The translations under genes and the position numbers were made by a program. 64,000 nucleotides of DNA from the NCBI RefSeq assembly GCF_014353015.1, contig NZ_CP060704.1, forward strand, positions 1 to 64,000. The letters run 5' to 3'. Below the pieces are notes generated by a model. It worked only from the letters and a program-made list of their open reading frames with translations. It was not told the origin of the DNA and did no database searches. This document shows positions 19,569-28,275 of this stretch, one piece after another. The DNA comes from Chitinimonas koreensis (lineage in GTDB: Bacteria; Pseudomonadota; Gammaproteobacteria; Burkholderiales; Chitinimonadaceae). Positions within the stretch are counted from its first letter, which is position 1, and each line of letters begins with the position of its first letter.

Positions 19569-20318
19569 ATGAAACGTCTCGAAGGCAAGCGCACCCTGAT
19601 CACCGGCGGCACCAGCGGCATCGGTCTCGAAACCGCCCGCCAGTTCCTGGCCGAAGGCGCCCGCGTGGCCGTGACCGGCAGCAACCCGGCCACGCTCGAA
19701 CAGGCGCGCCAGGTCCTCGGGCCGGACGCGCTGGTATTGCGCGTCGACGCCGGCGACGTGGCCGGCCAGCGGCAGCTGGCGCACACGCTGGGCGAGGCCT
19801 TCGGCCAGCTCGACGCGGTATTCGTCAACGCCGGCATGGCCGACTTCCGGCCGCTCGAGCAGTTCGACGAAGCCGGCTTCGACCGCACCATCGCGGTCAA
19901 CGTCAAAGGCCCCTACTTCCTGCTGCAGGCGCTGCTGCCGATCCTGGCCAAGCCGGCCTCGGTGGTGTTGAACACCTCGATCAACGCCCATCTCGGCATG
20001 CCCAACTCGAGCGTCTACGCGCTGAGCAAGGCCGCGCTGATCTCGCTGGCGCGCACGCTGTCGGGCGAACTGATCGGCCGCGGCATCCGCGTCAACGCGG
20101 TCAGCCCCGGCCCGGTCAGCACGCCGCTGTACGGCAAGCTGGGCCTGCCGCCGGCCGAGCTGGAAAGGACCGCCGCCGCCATCCTGGCCCAGGTGCCGGC
20201 CGGCCGCTTCGGCGAGCCGTCGGAGATCGCCAAGGCCGTCGTCTTCCTGGCTTCGGACGAATCGGCCTTCACGGTGGGCAGCGAGCTGGTGATCGACGGC
20301 GGGATGAGCACGCTGTAG
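19569..20318 (+). CDS. Short-chain dehydrogenase/reductase
   Basis: Predicted 249-residue NAD(P)-dependent oxidoreductase. It has the cofactor motif TGGTSGIG (residues 12-19), the NAG-type motif (VNAGMADF), catalytic Ser in NTSINAHLG, and the YxxxK pair in VYALSKAALI. The C-terminal ELVIDGGMSTL is the standard SDR end. A ribosome site AAGGAG precedes ATG 19569. It is divergent from a LysR regulator, a typical pairing. The substrate is unknown. Confidence 0.93.
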   Translation: MKRLEGKRTLITGGTSGIGLETARQFLAEGARVAVTGSNPATLEQARQVLGPDALVLRVDAGDVAGQRQLAHTLGEAFGQLDAVFVNAGMADFRPLEQFDEAGFDRTIAVNVKGPYFLLQALLPILAKPASVVLNTSINAHLGMPNSSVYALSKAALISLARTLSGELIGRGIRVNAVSPGPVSTPLYGKLGLPPAELERTAAAILAQVPAGRFGEPSEIAKAVVFLASDESAFTVGSELVIDGGMSTL

Positions 20319-20418
20319 GGCGGCGGTCGCCTGGCCTGCCCCGGCCCGAAGCGGCTCGCGACCGTCATCGCTCCTGCCCGGCCGTCGCTGCGGGAGCGTG
20401 GCTGCGCTTCCTGGATAC

Positions 20419-20440
20419 GGCACGCGGCATCCCGCGTGCC
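20419..20440 (+). other. Hairpin in the SDR-carboxypeptidase spacer
   Basis: Perfect 9-bp stem GGCACGCGG-CATC-CCGCGTGCC, 101 bases after the SDR stop, with no T run. It may terminate SDR transcription; a TTGACC at 20485-20490 could be the -35 of the next gene. Confidence 0.4.
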
Positions 20441-20542
20441 GGCCTCCTGGTCGCAACACAAGCGCACCGCTCGTCCCGGCCGTTTTGACCCTGCCCCGAC
20501 CGCGCTGGCATCATCCGGCGCTTCAGCAACCGGGGAACGCTC

Positions 20543-22033
<1,491 letters not shown>

Positions 22034-22038
22034 ACCCG

Positions 22039-22452
22039 ATGTCCCTGCCCGCCCCTTCCGTACTCGTCGTCGAAAGCGAAGTCGAGTTCGTCCCGATCCG
22101 CGCCCAGGGTCCGGGCGGGCAGAACGTCAACAAGGTGTCCTGCGCGGTCCACCTGTATTTCGACGTGCGCGCCTCCTCGCTGCCCGAGCCGTGCAAGGCG
22201 GCGCTGCTGGCTGCGCGCGACCAGCGCGTCAGCCGGGACGGGGTGGTGGTGATCAAGGCGCAGGCCTACCGCAGCGCGGCGCTCAACCGGCAGGATGCGC
22301 TGGAGCGGCTGCAGGAGATGGTCGACGAGGCCGCGCGCATCGAAAAGCCGCGCAAGGCCAGCAAGCCGACCTACGGCTCGAAGCAGCGGCGGCTGGCCGG
22401 CAAGGCGCTGCGCGGGAAGGTGAAGCAGTTGCGCGGCAAGGTGGACGAGTAG
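22039..22452 (+). CDS. arfB: ArfB/YaeJ-type peptidyl-tRNA hydrolase (ribosome rescue)
   Basis: Predicted 137-residue release-factor-like hydrolase that frees peptides on stalled ribosomes. The GGQ loop sits at residues 26-28 (RAQGPGGQNVNKVSCAVHLY). The basic C-terminal tail (KQRRLAGKALRGKVKQLRGK), which in this family enters the empty mRNA channel, is present. It lacks codon-recognition domains, unlike prfA, which lies convergent just downstream. It starts 5 bp after the carboxypeptidase stop. Confidence 0.92.
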   Translation: MSLPAPSVLVVESEVEFVPIRAQGPGGQNVNKVSCAVHLYFDVRASSLPEPCKAALLAARDQRVSRDGVVVIKAQAYRSAALNRQDALERLQEMVDEAARIEKPRKASKPTYGSKQRRLAGKALRGKVKQLRGKVDE

Positions 22453-22472
22453 CGCTGCGCTTCACGTGGAGC

Positions 22473-22501
22473 AAGAACGGCCGCGAAATGCGGCCGTTCT
22501 T
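22473..22501. terminator. Strong terminator between arfB and prfA
   Basis: Perfect 12-bp stem AAGAACGGCCGC / GCGGCCGTTCTT with loop GAAAT, followed by GTTTAT. It serves arfB on the plus strand and may also serve prfA from the other side. Confidence 0.85.
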
Positions 22502-22568
22502 GTTTATCGATCATCCCCTGCATCGGATGCCGGGACGGATAGTTGGTTGGGCGGGATTCCCCGGCGGC

Positions 22569-23651
22569 TTATTGCTGCTCCGCCATCGCCGCCAGCAGCT
22601 CGGCCTGGTGCTCGGCGATCAGCGCATCGGTCAGCTCGAACAGGTCGCCGTCCATCACGTAGTCGAGCTTGTACAGCGTCAGGTTGATGCGGTGGTCGGT
22701 GATCCGGCCTTGCGGGAAGTTGTAGGTGCGGATGCGCTCGCTGCGGTCGCCCGAGCCGACCAGGCTCTTGCGCATCGCCGCCTCCTTGGCGTGCGCCTCG
22801 CGCTCCTGCCGGTCCTTGATGCGGGCGGCCAGCACCTGCATCGCCTGGGCCTTGTTCTGGTGCTGGCTGCGGCCGTCCTGGCACTCGACCACCAGGCCGG
22901 TCGGGAAGTGGGTGATGCGCACCGCCGAATCGGTCTTGTTGATGTGCTGGCCGCCGGCGCCGCTGGCGCGGAAGGTGTCGATGCGGATGTCGGCCGGGTT
23001 GATGTTCACCTCTTCCAGCTCGTCGGCCTCGGGCATCACCGCCACGGTGCAGGCGCTGGTATGGATGCGGCCCTGCGATTCGGTGGCCGGCACGCGCTGC
23101 ACGCGGTGGCCGCCGCTCTCGAACTTGAGCTTGGAATAGGCGCCCAGGCCGACCAGCCGCACGATCACTTCCTTGTAGCCGCCGAGGTCGCTCTCGTTGG
23201 CCGAGACGATTTCGACCTGCCAGCGGTTGCGCTCGGCGAAGCGCGTATACATGCGCAAGAGGTCGCCGGCGAACAGCGCCGATTCGTCGCCGCCGGTGCC
23301 GGCGCGGATTTCCAGGAAGATGTTGCGCTCGTCGTTGGGGTCGCGCGGCAGCAGCGCCTTCTGCAATTCGGTCTCGAGCGCCTCGATGCGGGCGGCGCCC
23401 TCGAGCAGCTCGGCCTCGGCCAGTTCCTTCATGTCCGGGTCGTCCAGCATCTCGCGCGCGGTGGCGAGGTCGGCCTCGGTCTGCTGATAGGTGCGGAACA
23501 GCTCGACCACCGGCGTCAGCTCGGCATGCTCGCGGCTCAGCTTGCGGAACGCGTCCATGTCGCGCGTGGCCTCCTCGCTGGCCAAGAGGTGGCCGACTTC
23601 CTCGAGCCGGTCGGCGAGGTTGGCGAGTTTGTTGGCGATGCTGGGTTTCAT
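22569..23651 (-). CDS. prfA: Peptide chain release factor 1
   Basis: Class I release factor for UAA and UAG codons. The product is 360 residues, as in Escherichia coli. The tripeptide anticodon PAT is at 188-190 (RVPATESQGR) and the GGQ catalytic loop at 233-235 (SGAGGQHINK). It is the last gene of a hemA-GNAT-prfA run; its ATG overlaps the acetyltransferase stop by four bases (ATGA, 23648-23651). prmC, the GGQ methyltransferase that often follows prfA, is not here; the next gene downstream is convergent arfB. Confidence 0.97.
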   Translation of the reverse strand: MKPSIANKLANLADRLEEVGHLLASEEATRDMDAFRKLSREHAELTPVVELFRTYQQTEADLATAREMLDDPDMKELAEAELLEGAARIEALETELQKALLPRDPNDERNIFLEIRAGTGGDESALFAGDLLRMYTRFAERNRWQVEIVSANESDLGGYKEVIVRLVGLGAYSKLKFESGGHRVQRVPATESQGRIHTSACTVAVMPEADELEEVNINPADIRIDTFRASGAGGQHINKTDSAVRITHFPTGLVVECQDGRSQHQNKAQAMQVLAARIKDRQEREAHAKEAAMRKSLVGSGDRSERIRTYNFPQGRITDHRINLTLYKLDYVMDGDLFELTDALIAEHQAELLAAMAEQQ

Positions 23652-24103
23652 GTCGGCTGCTTGTAGACGTTGAGATTCGCGCGTTCCATCCATAACTCGG
23701 GGGCGGCGATATCGGTGAAGCCGTATTGGCGGTAGAGCCCGTGCGCGTCGCCGGTCAGCAGGATCCAGCGGCGCAGGCCCTGCAGGCCGGGGTGGCCGAC
23801 GATGCAGTCCATCAGCCACTTGGACAGGCCATGGCCGCGGTGCGGCGGGTCGATGTAGACGTCGCCCAGGTAGGCGATGGTGGCGCCGTCGCTGATCACC
23901 CGGGCGAAGCCGACCAGCGCCTCGCCGTGGTAGACGCCGAAGCATAGCGCGCCCTCGACCGAGCGGCGGAAGGTGTCGAACGGGATGCCGCGCGCCCAGT
24001 AGGTGGCGGCGATGAAGGCGTGGGCGGTGGCCAGGTCGAGGCGGGCCGGATCGGTGTCGATCGCGTACCCGTCCCGCTGCCAGCGCAGCGGTTCGTGCTG
24101 CAT
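23648..24103 (-). CDS. GNAT-family N-acetyltransferase
   Basis: Predicted 151-residue acetyltransferase. The acetyl-CoA loop is visible as YLGDVYIDPPHRGHGLSKWL (R/Q-x-x-G-x-G/A type), followed by LLTGDAHGLYRQYGF, a typical last GNAT strand-helix. It lies between hemA and prfA with a 2-bp gap on one side and a 4-bp overlap on the other, so it is tightly coupled to both. The substrate is unknown. The usual neighbour order is hemA-prfA without this gene. Confidence 0.88.
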   Translation of the reverse strand: MQHEPLRWQRDGYAIDTDPARLDLATAHAFIAATYWARGIPFDTFRRSVEGALCFGVYHGEALVGFARVISDGATIAYLGDVYIDPPHRGHGLSKWLMDCIVGHPGLQGLRRWILLTGDAHGLYRQYGFTDIAAPELWMERANLNVYKQPT

Positions 24104-24105
24104 CG

Positions 24106-25358
24106 CTATTCCTCGTCGTGCAGGTGGTAGAGCCGCCGCACGGCGTCGACCAGGCCGGACTGCTGGCTGGCGTCGCCCTGGTTCAGCGCGGCGAGCGGGG
24201 CATGCAGGAACTTGTTGCTGAGCGTGAGCGAGAGCGATTCGAGCACCGCGGCCGGCTCCTCGCCCTTGGCCAAGAGCTTCATGGCGCGTTCGAGCTCGTG
24301 GCGGCGCAGCCGCTCGGCCTGGTCCTTCAGCGCGCGGATGGTCGGCACCAGCGCGCGGTTGCCGAGCCACAGCATGAAGTCGTCGGCGCCGCGCTCGACG
24401 ATGGCCTCGGCCGCCACCACCGCCTGCTCGCGCTCGGCGCGGCCCTGGCGCACCACTTCGGCCAGGTCGTCGACGGTATAGAGGTAGATGTCGGCCAGCT
24501 GGCCGACCTCCGGCTCGACATCGCGCGGCACCGCCAGGTCGACCATGAAGATCGGCCGGTGCTTGCGCGCGCGGATGGCGCGCTCGACCGCGCCGAGGCC
24601 GATGATCGGCAGCTGGCTGGCCGTGCTGGTGACCACGATGTCGTAGCCGGCCATGCGGTCGGGCAGCTCGGCCAGCGCGAAGGCATCGCCGCCGTACTGC
24701 GCCGCCAGCGCCTGGCCGCGCTCGAGCGTGCGGTTGGCGACGCTGAGCCGGCGCGGCTGCCGGGCGGCGAAATGGGTGGCGCACAGCTCGATCATTTCGC
24801 CGGCGCCGATGAACAGCACCTTGAGTTCGGCGATGTCGGGGAAGATGCGCTCGGCCAGCTTGACCGCCGCGGCGGCCATCGACACCGAGTTGGCGCCGAT
24901 CGCGGTCTGCGTGCGCACGTCCTTGGCGACCGAGAAGGCGCGCTGGAACAGGCCGTTGAGCGTGGGCCGAGCGTGCCGGCCGCCTGCGCCTCGTTCACCG
25001 CGTCCTTGAGCTGGCCGAGGATCTGGGTCTCGCCCAGCACCATCGAATCGAGCCCGGCGGCGACGCGGAAGGCATGGCGCGCGGCTTCGCGCTCGGGCAG
25101 GCGGTAGAGGTAGGGATCGATCTCGTCGGGCCTGAGCTGGCGCGATTCGGCCAGCCAGTGCAGCACGGCGGCCTCGTCGCGGGTGGCGGCGTAGACCTCG
25201 GTGCGGTTGCAGGTCGAGACGATGGCGGCCTCGTGCACGCCGCGCACGGCACTGAGCTCGGTCACCGCGCGCTGCAATTCCTCGGGCGAGAAGGCGAGCT
25301 TCTCCCGCACCGCGATGGGCGCGGTCTCGTGGTTGAGGCCGAGGGCGAACAGCGACAT
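24106..25358 (-). CDS. hemA: Glutamyl-tRNA reductase (frameshifted in this sequence)
   Basis: First committed enzyme of C5 tetrapyrrole synthesis, reducing glutamyl-tRNA to glutamate semialdehyde. The N-terminal half reads MSLFALGLNHETAPIAVREK with catalytic C50 in VSTCNRTEVYA. The frame breaks after QAAGTLG. Restoring one base in the GGG at 24964-24966 (CCC on the coding strand) rejoins the frame to LNGLFQRAFSVAKDVRTQTA and gives 417 residues, the normal size. HemA is essential for heme in this lineage, so the break is most likely a sequence error. It is first in hemA-GNAT-prfA. Confidence 0.93.
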
Positions 25359-25515
25359 GCGAGCGTTGGAAGGCAGGAAAGGGCGGAATTCTACCGCAGC
25401 GGCCCGGGCCGGGGCGAACCGTGCTGCGGGAAAGCCTTGCAATGCCAAGCGCTTAGATGCGCTCTCGGCCAGCGCTGGATGGTGCCGGAAGCACCTGTGA
25501 ATGCGCTTGCCAGGG

Positions 25516-25584
25516 TCAGGGGCAGATCCACACGGCGCTGAAAATCTTGTCGGCTTCTCCCGTCGCGGCCCGGGTTTGCGTCAT
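25516..25584 (-). pseudogene. Possible remnant of a solute-binding protein 3' end
   Basis: A 22-codon minus-strand reading reads TGEADKIFSAVW and then stops. It resembles the C-terminal SGEADKIFNRWFG of the intact solute-binding gene directly upstream (25646-26449). The shared DNA is about 18 of 20 bases. It may be a leftover of a tandem duplication. The match is short, so chance is not excluded. The rest of the spacer up to hemA shows nothing else. Confidence 0.35.
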
Positions 25585-25601
25585 TCCCGTTCCCGCAAAA
25601 G

Positions 25602-25630
25602 CATAAAGCCCGGCGAGGGCGGGCTTTATG
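25602..25630 (-). terminator. Terminator after the solute-binding protein gene
   Basis: Perfect 10-bp stem CATAAAGCCC / GGGCTTTATG with a 9-base loop, followed on the minus strand by CTTTTGC. It lies 16 bases after the stop codon. Confidence 0.8.
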
Positions 25631-25645
25631 CGGGGTCGGGCTCGA

Positions 25646-26449
25646 TTACTTCGCGGTGATCTTGAACAAGCGCATCAGCGGCGCATTGGTCTGCGGGCCG
25701 AACCAGCGGTTGAAGATCTTGTCGGCTTCGCCCGACTGCTCGGCTTCGACCAGGGCACTGTTCACCTCTGCCAGCAGGCGCTTCTCGCCCTTGCGCACGG
25801 CGATGCCGTAGACCTCGATCGAGATGGTCACGTTGGGGATCTCGAACTGCGCCTTCTTCGGCATCTTGTTCAGCAGGCCGGCGAGGATCGGCTCGTCGGT
25901 CGACACCGCGTCGAGCGAGCCCTGGCCCAGCGCCTTGAAGGCCTCGTCGTAGTCGGGGAACAGCACCACGTTGGCGCTCGGCATCTCCTTGCGCAGCTGC
26001 TTCTCCGAGGTCGAGCCGCTGGCGGTGCCGATGGCGGCGGTGGTCAGGTCCTCGATCGAGTTGACCTTGCCCTTGCGCACCACGAACTTCTGGCCGGTGA
26101 TGAAGTAGCCATAGCTGAAGTCGACCTGCTTCTCGCGCTCGGCGTTCTTGGTCATCGTGGCGATGATCATGTCGACGTCCTTGGACTGCAGCGCGGGAAT
26201 GCGCTGCGCCGACTCGACCGCCTTGACCGTCAGCTTCACGCCGAGCTTCTTGGCGATGGCCGCCGCGAAGTCGACGTCGTAGCCCGAGATGGTCTGCGTC
26301 TTGGTGTTCAGCACGCCGAACGGCGGCGTCGAGTCCTTCACGCCGACCACCAGGGTGCCACGCTTCCTGATCTCGTCGAGGTCATCCGCCACCGCCGCGG
26401 ACAGCAGGCCCAAAGCCAGCACAACCCCGAGTAATCGTTTGAATATCAT
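25646..26449 (-). CDS. ABC transporter periplasmic amino-acid-binding protein
   Basis: Predicted 267-residue family 3 solute-binding protein. A cleavable signal peptide (MIFKRLLGVVLALGLLSAAVA) is followed by DDLDEIRKRGTLVVGVKDST, TISGYDVDFAAAIAKKLGVK and IIATMTKNAEREKQVDFSYG, the pattern of glutamate/aspartate-type binding proteins. No permease or ATPase gene is adjacent, so it is an orphan component or a receptor ligand-carrier. A close paralogue is encoded at 55385. The leader has a 7-bp hairpin and a TTGACA. Confidence 0.92.
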   Translation of the reverse strand: MIFKRLLGVVLALGLLSAAVADDLDEIRKRGTLVVGVKDSTPPFGVLNTKTQTISGYDVDFAAAIAKKLGVKLTVKAVESAQRIPALQSKDVDMIIATMTKNAEREKQVDFSYGYFITGQKFVVRKGKVNSIEDLTTAAIGTASGSTSEKQLRKEMPSANVVLFPDYDEAFKALGQGSLDAVSTDEPILAGLLNKMPKKAQFEIPNVTISIEVYGIAVRKGEKRLLAEVNSALVEAEQSGEADKIFNRWFGPQTNAPLMRLFKITAK

Positions 26450-26467
26450 GGTTTTTCTCCGTATTAG

Positions 26468-26510
26468 CGAAAGCTGATTGCTTTCGTCATGGGCGCGCAC
26501 GCTATGTCAA
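26468..26510 (-). promoter_or_regulatory. Leader hairpin and promoter element of the solute-binding protein
   Basis: On the minus strand TTGACA (26510-26505) is followed downstream by a perfect hairpin CGAAAGC-AATCA-GCTTTCG (26486-26468) and then the ACGGAG ribosome site. The -10 is not clear. The hairpin lies in the 5' leader and may influence translation or RNA stability. Confidence 0.45.
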
Positions 26511-26561
26511 CTGAGTTATGGACGCCATTAGGGAAAGCGCCAGGCCGTCGGGCGTAAAAAT

Positions 26562-26578
26562 GCCCGCGCGAGGCGGGC
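26562..26578 (-). terminator. Small terminator-like hairpin
   Basis: GCCCGC-GCGAG-GCGGGC followed on the minus strand by ATTTTTA (26561-26555). It would stop leftward transcripts coming from the repeat-rich gap behind purD, before the solute-binding promoter. Confidence 0.6.
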
Positions 26579-26638
26579 TATGGCTTGCAGATGGGTATGG
26601 AGGACCGCCGAACGACGAACGGCGGTGGAAGCGGGTAG

Positions 26639-26662
26639 ATTCGCGGCTGAAGCCGCTCCTAC
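26639..26662. repeat. REP-like palindromic repeat, single copy
   Basis: ATTCGCGGCTGAAGCCGCTCCTAC: an imperfect palindrome (GCGGCT-GA-AGCCGC core) identical in core to the inverted pair at 43732-43802. This is the widespread REP type found between genes in Proteobacteria. No REP-associated transposase is present in the window. Confidence 0.8.
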
Positions 26663-26729
26663 AGAAGGACGCTGCAGTACGTGTATGGCAATGTGCCTGG
26701 CGCTAACCAAAGTTTCTACGGAGATCGAA

Positions 26730-26890
26730 CGAGCGCAGCGAGGCTCCCTCTGGCCCACCCACGAAGTCTGCGACTTCGTGGGGACCCCCGGGGCGGCGAG
26801 GGCGGGGGAGTAGGGAGAAATCAGGGCCTGCCGCAGGTCGATGACTCGCTGCGGATGAACCCCCGGCTAGGCCGGGGCTGCACAGCAGGT
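26730..26890 (-). repeat. Composite intergenic repeat, copy D (long form, inverted)
   Basis: Reverse-complement copy of the element seen at 61060-61228. It holds the conserved block CTCCCCCGCCCTCGCCGCC, then a 40-base insert with a perfect hairpin CCACGAAGTC-GCA-GACTTCGTGG (26757-26779), then GAGGGAGCCTCGCTGCGCTC. At its other end is the second small hairpin (CCCCGG/CCGGGG near 26860-26876). Together with the neighbouring REP it fills most of the 470-bp gap behind purD. Confidence 0.75.
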
Positions 26891-26910
26891 TTCGGGATCG
26901 CTTAAGGCAA

Positions 26911-26934
26911 GAAAAAGCCCTAGGCGGGCTTTCT
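26911..26934 (-). terminator. Terminator overlapping the purD stop
   Basis: AAGCCC and GGGCTT arms (within GAAAAAGCCC...GGGCTTTC) form a stem whose loop holds the purD stop codon; T-rich on the minus strand side (CTTTTTC). It is compact but well formed. Confidence 0.65.
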
Positions 26935-28200
26935 TCCGATCGCCCGGAAGCCGATGTCGGTACGGAACTGGATGCCGTCGAAGTGGATATGGTCGATCAC
27001 CTCGTAGGCGCGCTTCTGCGCGATCTTCACGCTGTCGCCCAGCGCGGTCACGCACAGCACGCGGCCGCCGCTGGTCACCACCTCGTCGCCCTGCATCGCG
27101 GTACCGGCGTGGAACACGTGGACGTCCTCGGTGCGCTCGATCGGCAGGCCGCGGATCACGTCGCCCTTGCGCGGCGCGTCCGGGTAGCCGGCGGCGGCCA
27201 GCACCACGCCGAGCGCGACGCGGCGGTCCCACTCGGCCTCGGCCGCGTCGAGCGTACCGTTGACCGCATGCTCGACCAGGCCGACCAGGTCGGACTTCAG
27301 CCGCGACATGATCGGCTGGGTTTCCGGATCGCCCATTCGGCAGTTGAACTCGACCACGTTGACCGCGCCGTCGTCGGACACCATCAGGCCGGCGTAGAGG
27401 AAGCCGGTATAGGGGATGCCGTCCTTCGCCATGCCGGCGACCGTGGGCAGGATCACCTCGCGCATCGCCCGCGCGTGCACGGCCGGCGTCACCACCGGCG
27501 CCGGCGAATAGGCGCCCATGCCGCCGGTGTTGGGGCCCTGGTCGTCGTCGAGCAGGCGCTTGTGATCCTGGCTGCTGGCCAGCGGCAGCACGTGCTTGCC
27601 GTCGACCATCACGATGAAGCTGGCTTCCTCGCCCTTGAGGAAGTCCTCGATCACCACCCGCGCGCCGGCGTCGCCCATCTTGTTGTCCAGCAGCATGGCG
27701 TCGATGGCGGCGTGCGCCTCGTCGAGCGTCATGGCCACGATCACGCCCTTGCCGGCGGCCAGGCCGTCGGCCTTGATCACGATCGGCGCACCGCGCTCGG
27801 CGACGTAGGCATGGGCCTCGGCGGCCACGGCGAAGGTCCGGTACTGGGCGGTCGGGATGCCGTGCCGGCTCATGAAGGCCTTGGCGAAGTCCTTCGAGCT
27901 CTCGAGCTGGGCGGCGGCGCGGGTCGGGCCGAAGATCTTCAGCCCGGCGGCGCGGAAGGCGTCGACCACGCCGGCCGCCAGCGGCGCCTCGGGGCCGACC
28001 ACGGTCAGGGTGACGTGCTCGCGGCGGGCGAATTCGACCAGCTCGGCGATGTCGGTGATGGGTACGTTGGTCAGCCCCGGCTCGCGCGCCGTGCCGGGGT
28101 TGCCGGGCGCCACGAAGGTCTTGCCGACGCGCGGCGACTGGGCGATTTTCCAGGCCAGCGCGTGTTCGCGGCCGCCGGCGCCGATGACGAGGATGTTCAT
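26920..28200 (-). CDS. purD: Phosphoribosylamine-glycine ligase (GARS)
   Basis: Second step of purine synthesis: joins glycine to phosphoribosylamine using ATP. It is 426 residues, the normal length. It starts MNILVIGAGGREHALAWKIA and shows the ATP-grasp stretches VIKADGLAAGKGVIVA and VVEFNCRMGDPETQPIMSRL. It is the last gene of the dusB-fis-purH-purD run, although a terminator hairpin (28236-28257) separates it from purH, so expression may be partly uncoupled. Confidence 0.97.
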   Translation of the reverse strand: MNILVIGAGGREHALAWKIAQSPRVGKTFVAPGNPGTAREPGLTNVPITDIAELVEFARREHVTLTVVGPEAPLAAGVVDAFRAAGLKIFGPTRAAAQLESSKDFAKAFMSRHGIPTAQYRTFAVAAEAHAYVAERGAPIVIKADGLAAGKGVIVAMTLDEAHAAIDAMLLDNKMGDAGARVVIEDFLKGEEASFIVMVDGKHVLPLASSQDHKRLLDDDQGPNTGGMGAYSPAPVVTPAVHARAMREVILPTVAGMAKDGIPYTGFLYAGLMVSDDGAVNVVEFNCRMGDPETQPIMSRLKSDLVGLVEHAVNGTLDAAEAEWDRRVALGVVLAAAGYPDAPRKGDVIRGLPIERTEDVHVFHAGTAMQGDEVVTSGGRVLCVTALGDSVKIAQKRAYEVIDHIHFDGIQFRTDIGFRAIGRKPA

Positions 28201-28213
28201 GCTTGGGAACCTG

Positions 28214-28231
28214 TGAAAGGTGAAAACTGAA
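28214..28231. repeat. GTGAAAN heptamer run in the purH-purD spacer
   Basis: GTGAAAG GTGAAAA CTGAAA: nearly three copies of a seven-base unit, in the purD leader. The same unit forms a longer run at 35444-35475. Confidence 0.55.
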
Positions 28232-28235
28232 AGGC

Positions 28236-28257
28236 GAGGCGCACCGTGGTGCGCCTC
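28236..28257 (-). terminator. Intrinsic terminator after purH
   Basis: Perfect 10-bp stem GAGGCGCACC-GT-GGTGCGCCTC, 18 bases past the purH stop, followed on the minus strand by GCCTTTCAGTTTTC. Confidence 0.8.
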
Positions 28258-28275
28258 ATCCCGGCCCGCGATGCA

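Noticed and set aside
22464..22479. A third parS-like sequence after arfB (GCTTCACGTGGAGCA)
   Set aside because: Only 12 of 16 positions match and the palindromic core is broken on one side; this is expected by chance.
26518..26905. Small ORFs in the gap behind purD
   Set aside because: They coincide with the REP unit and repeat copy D and read as repeat translation.
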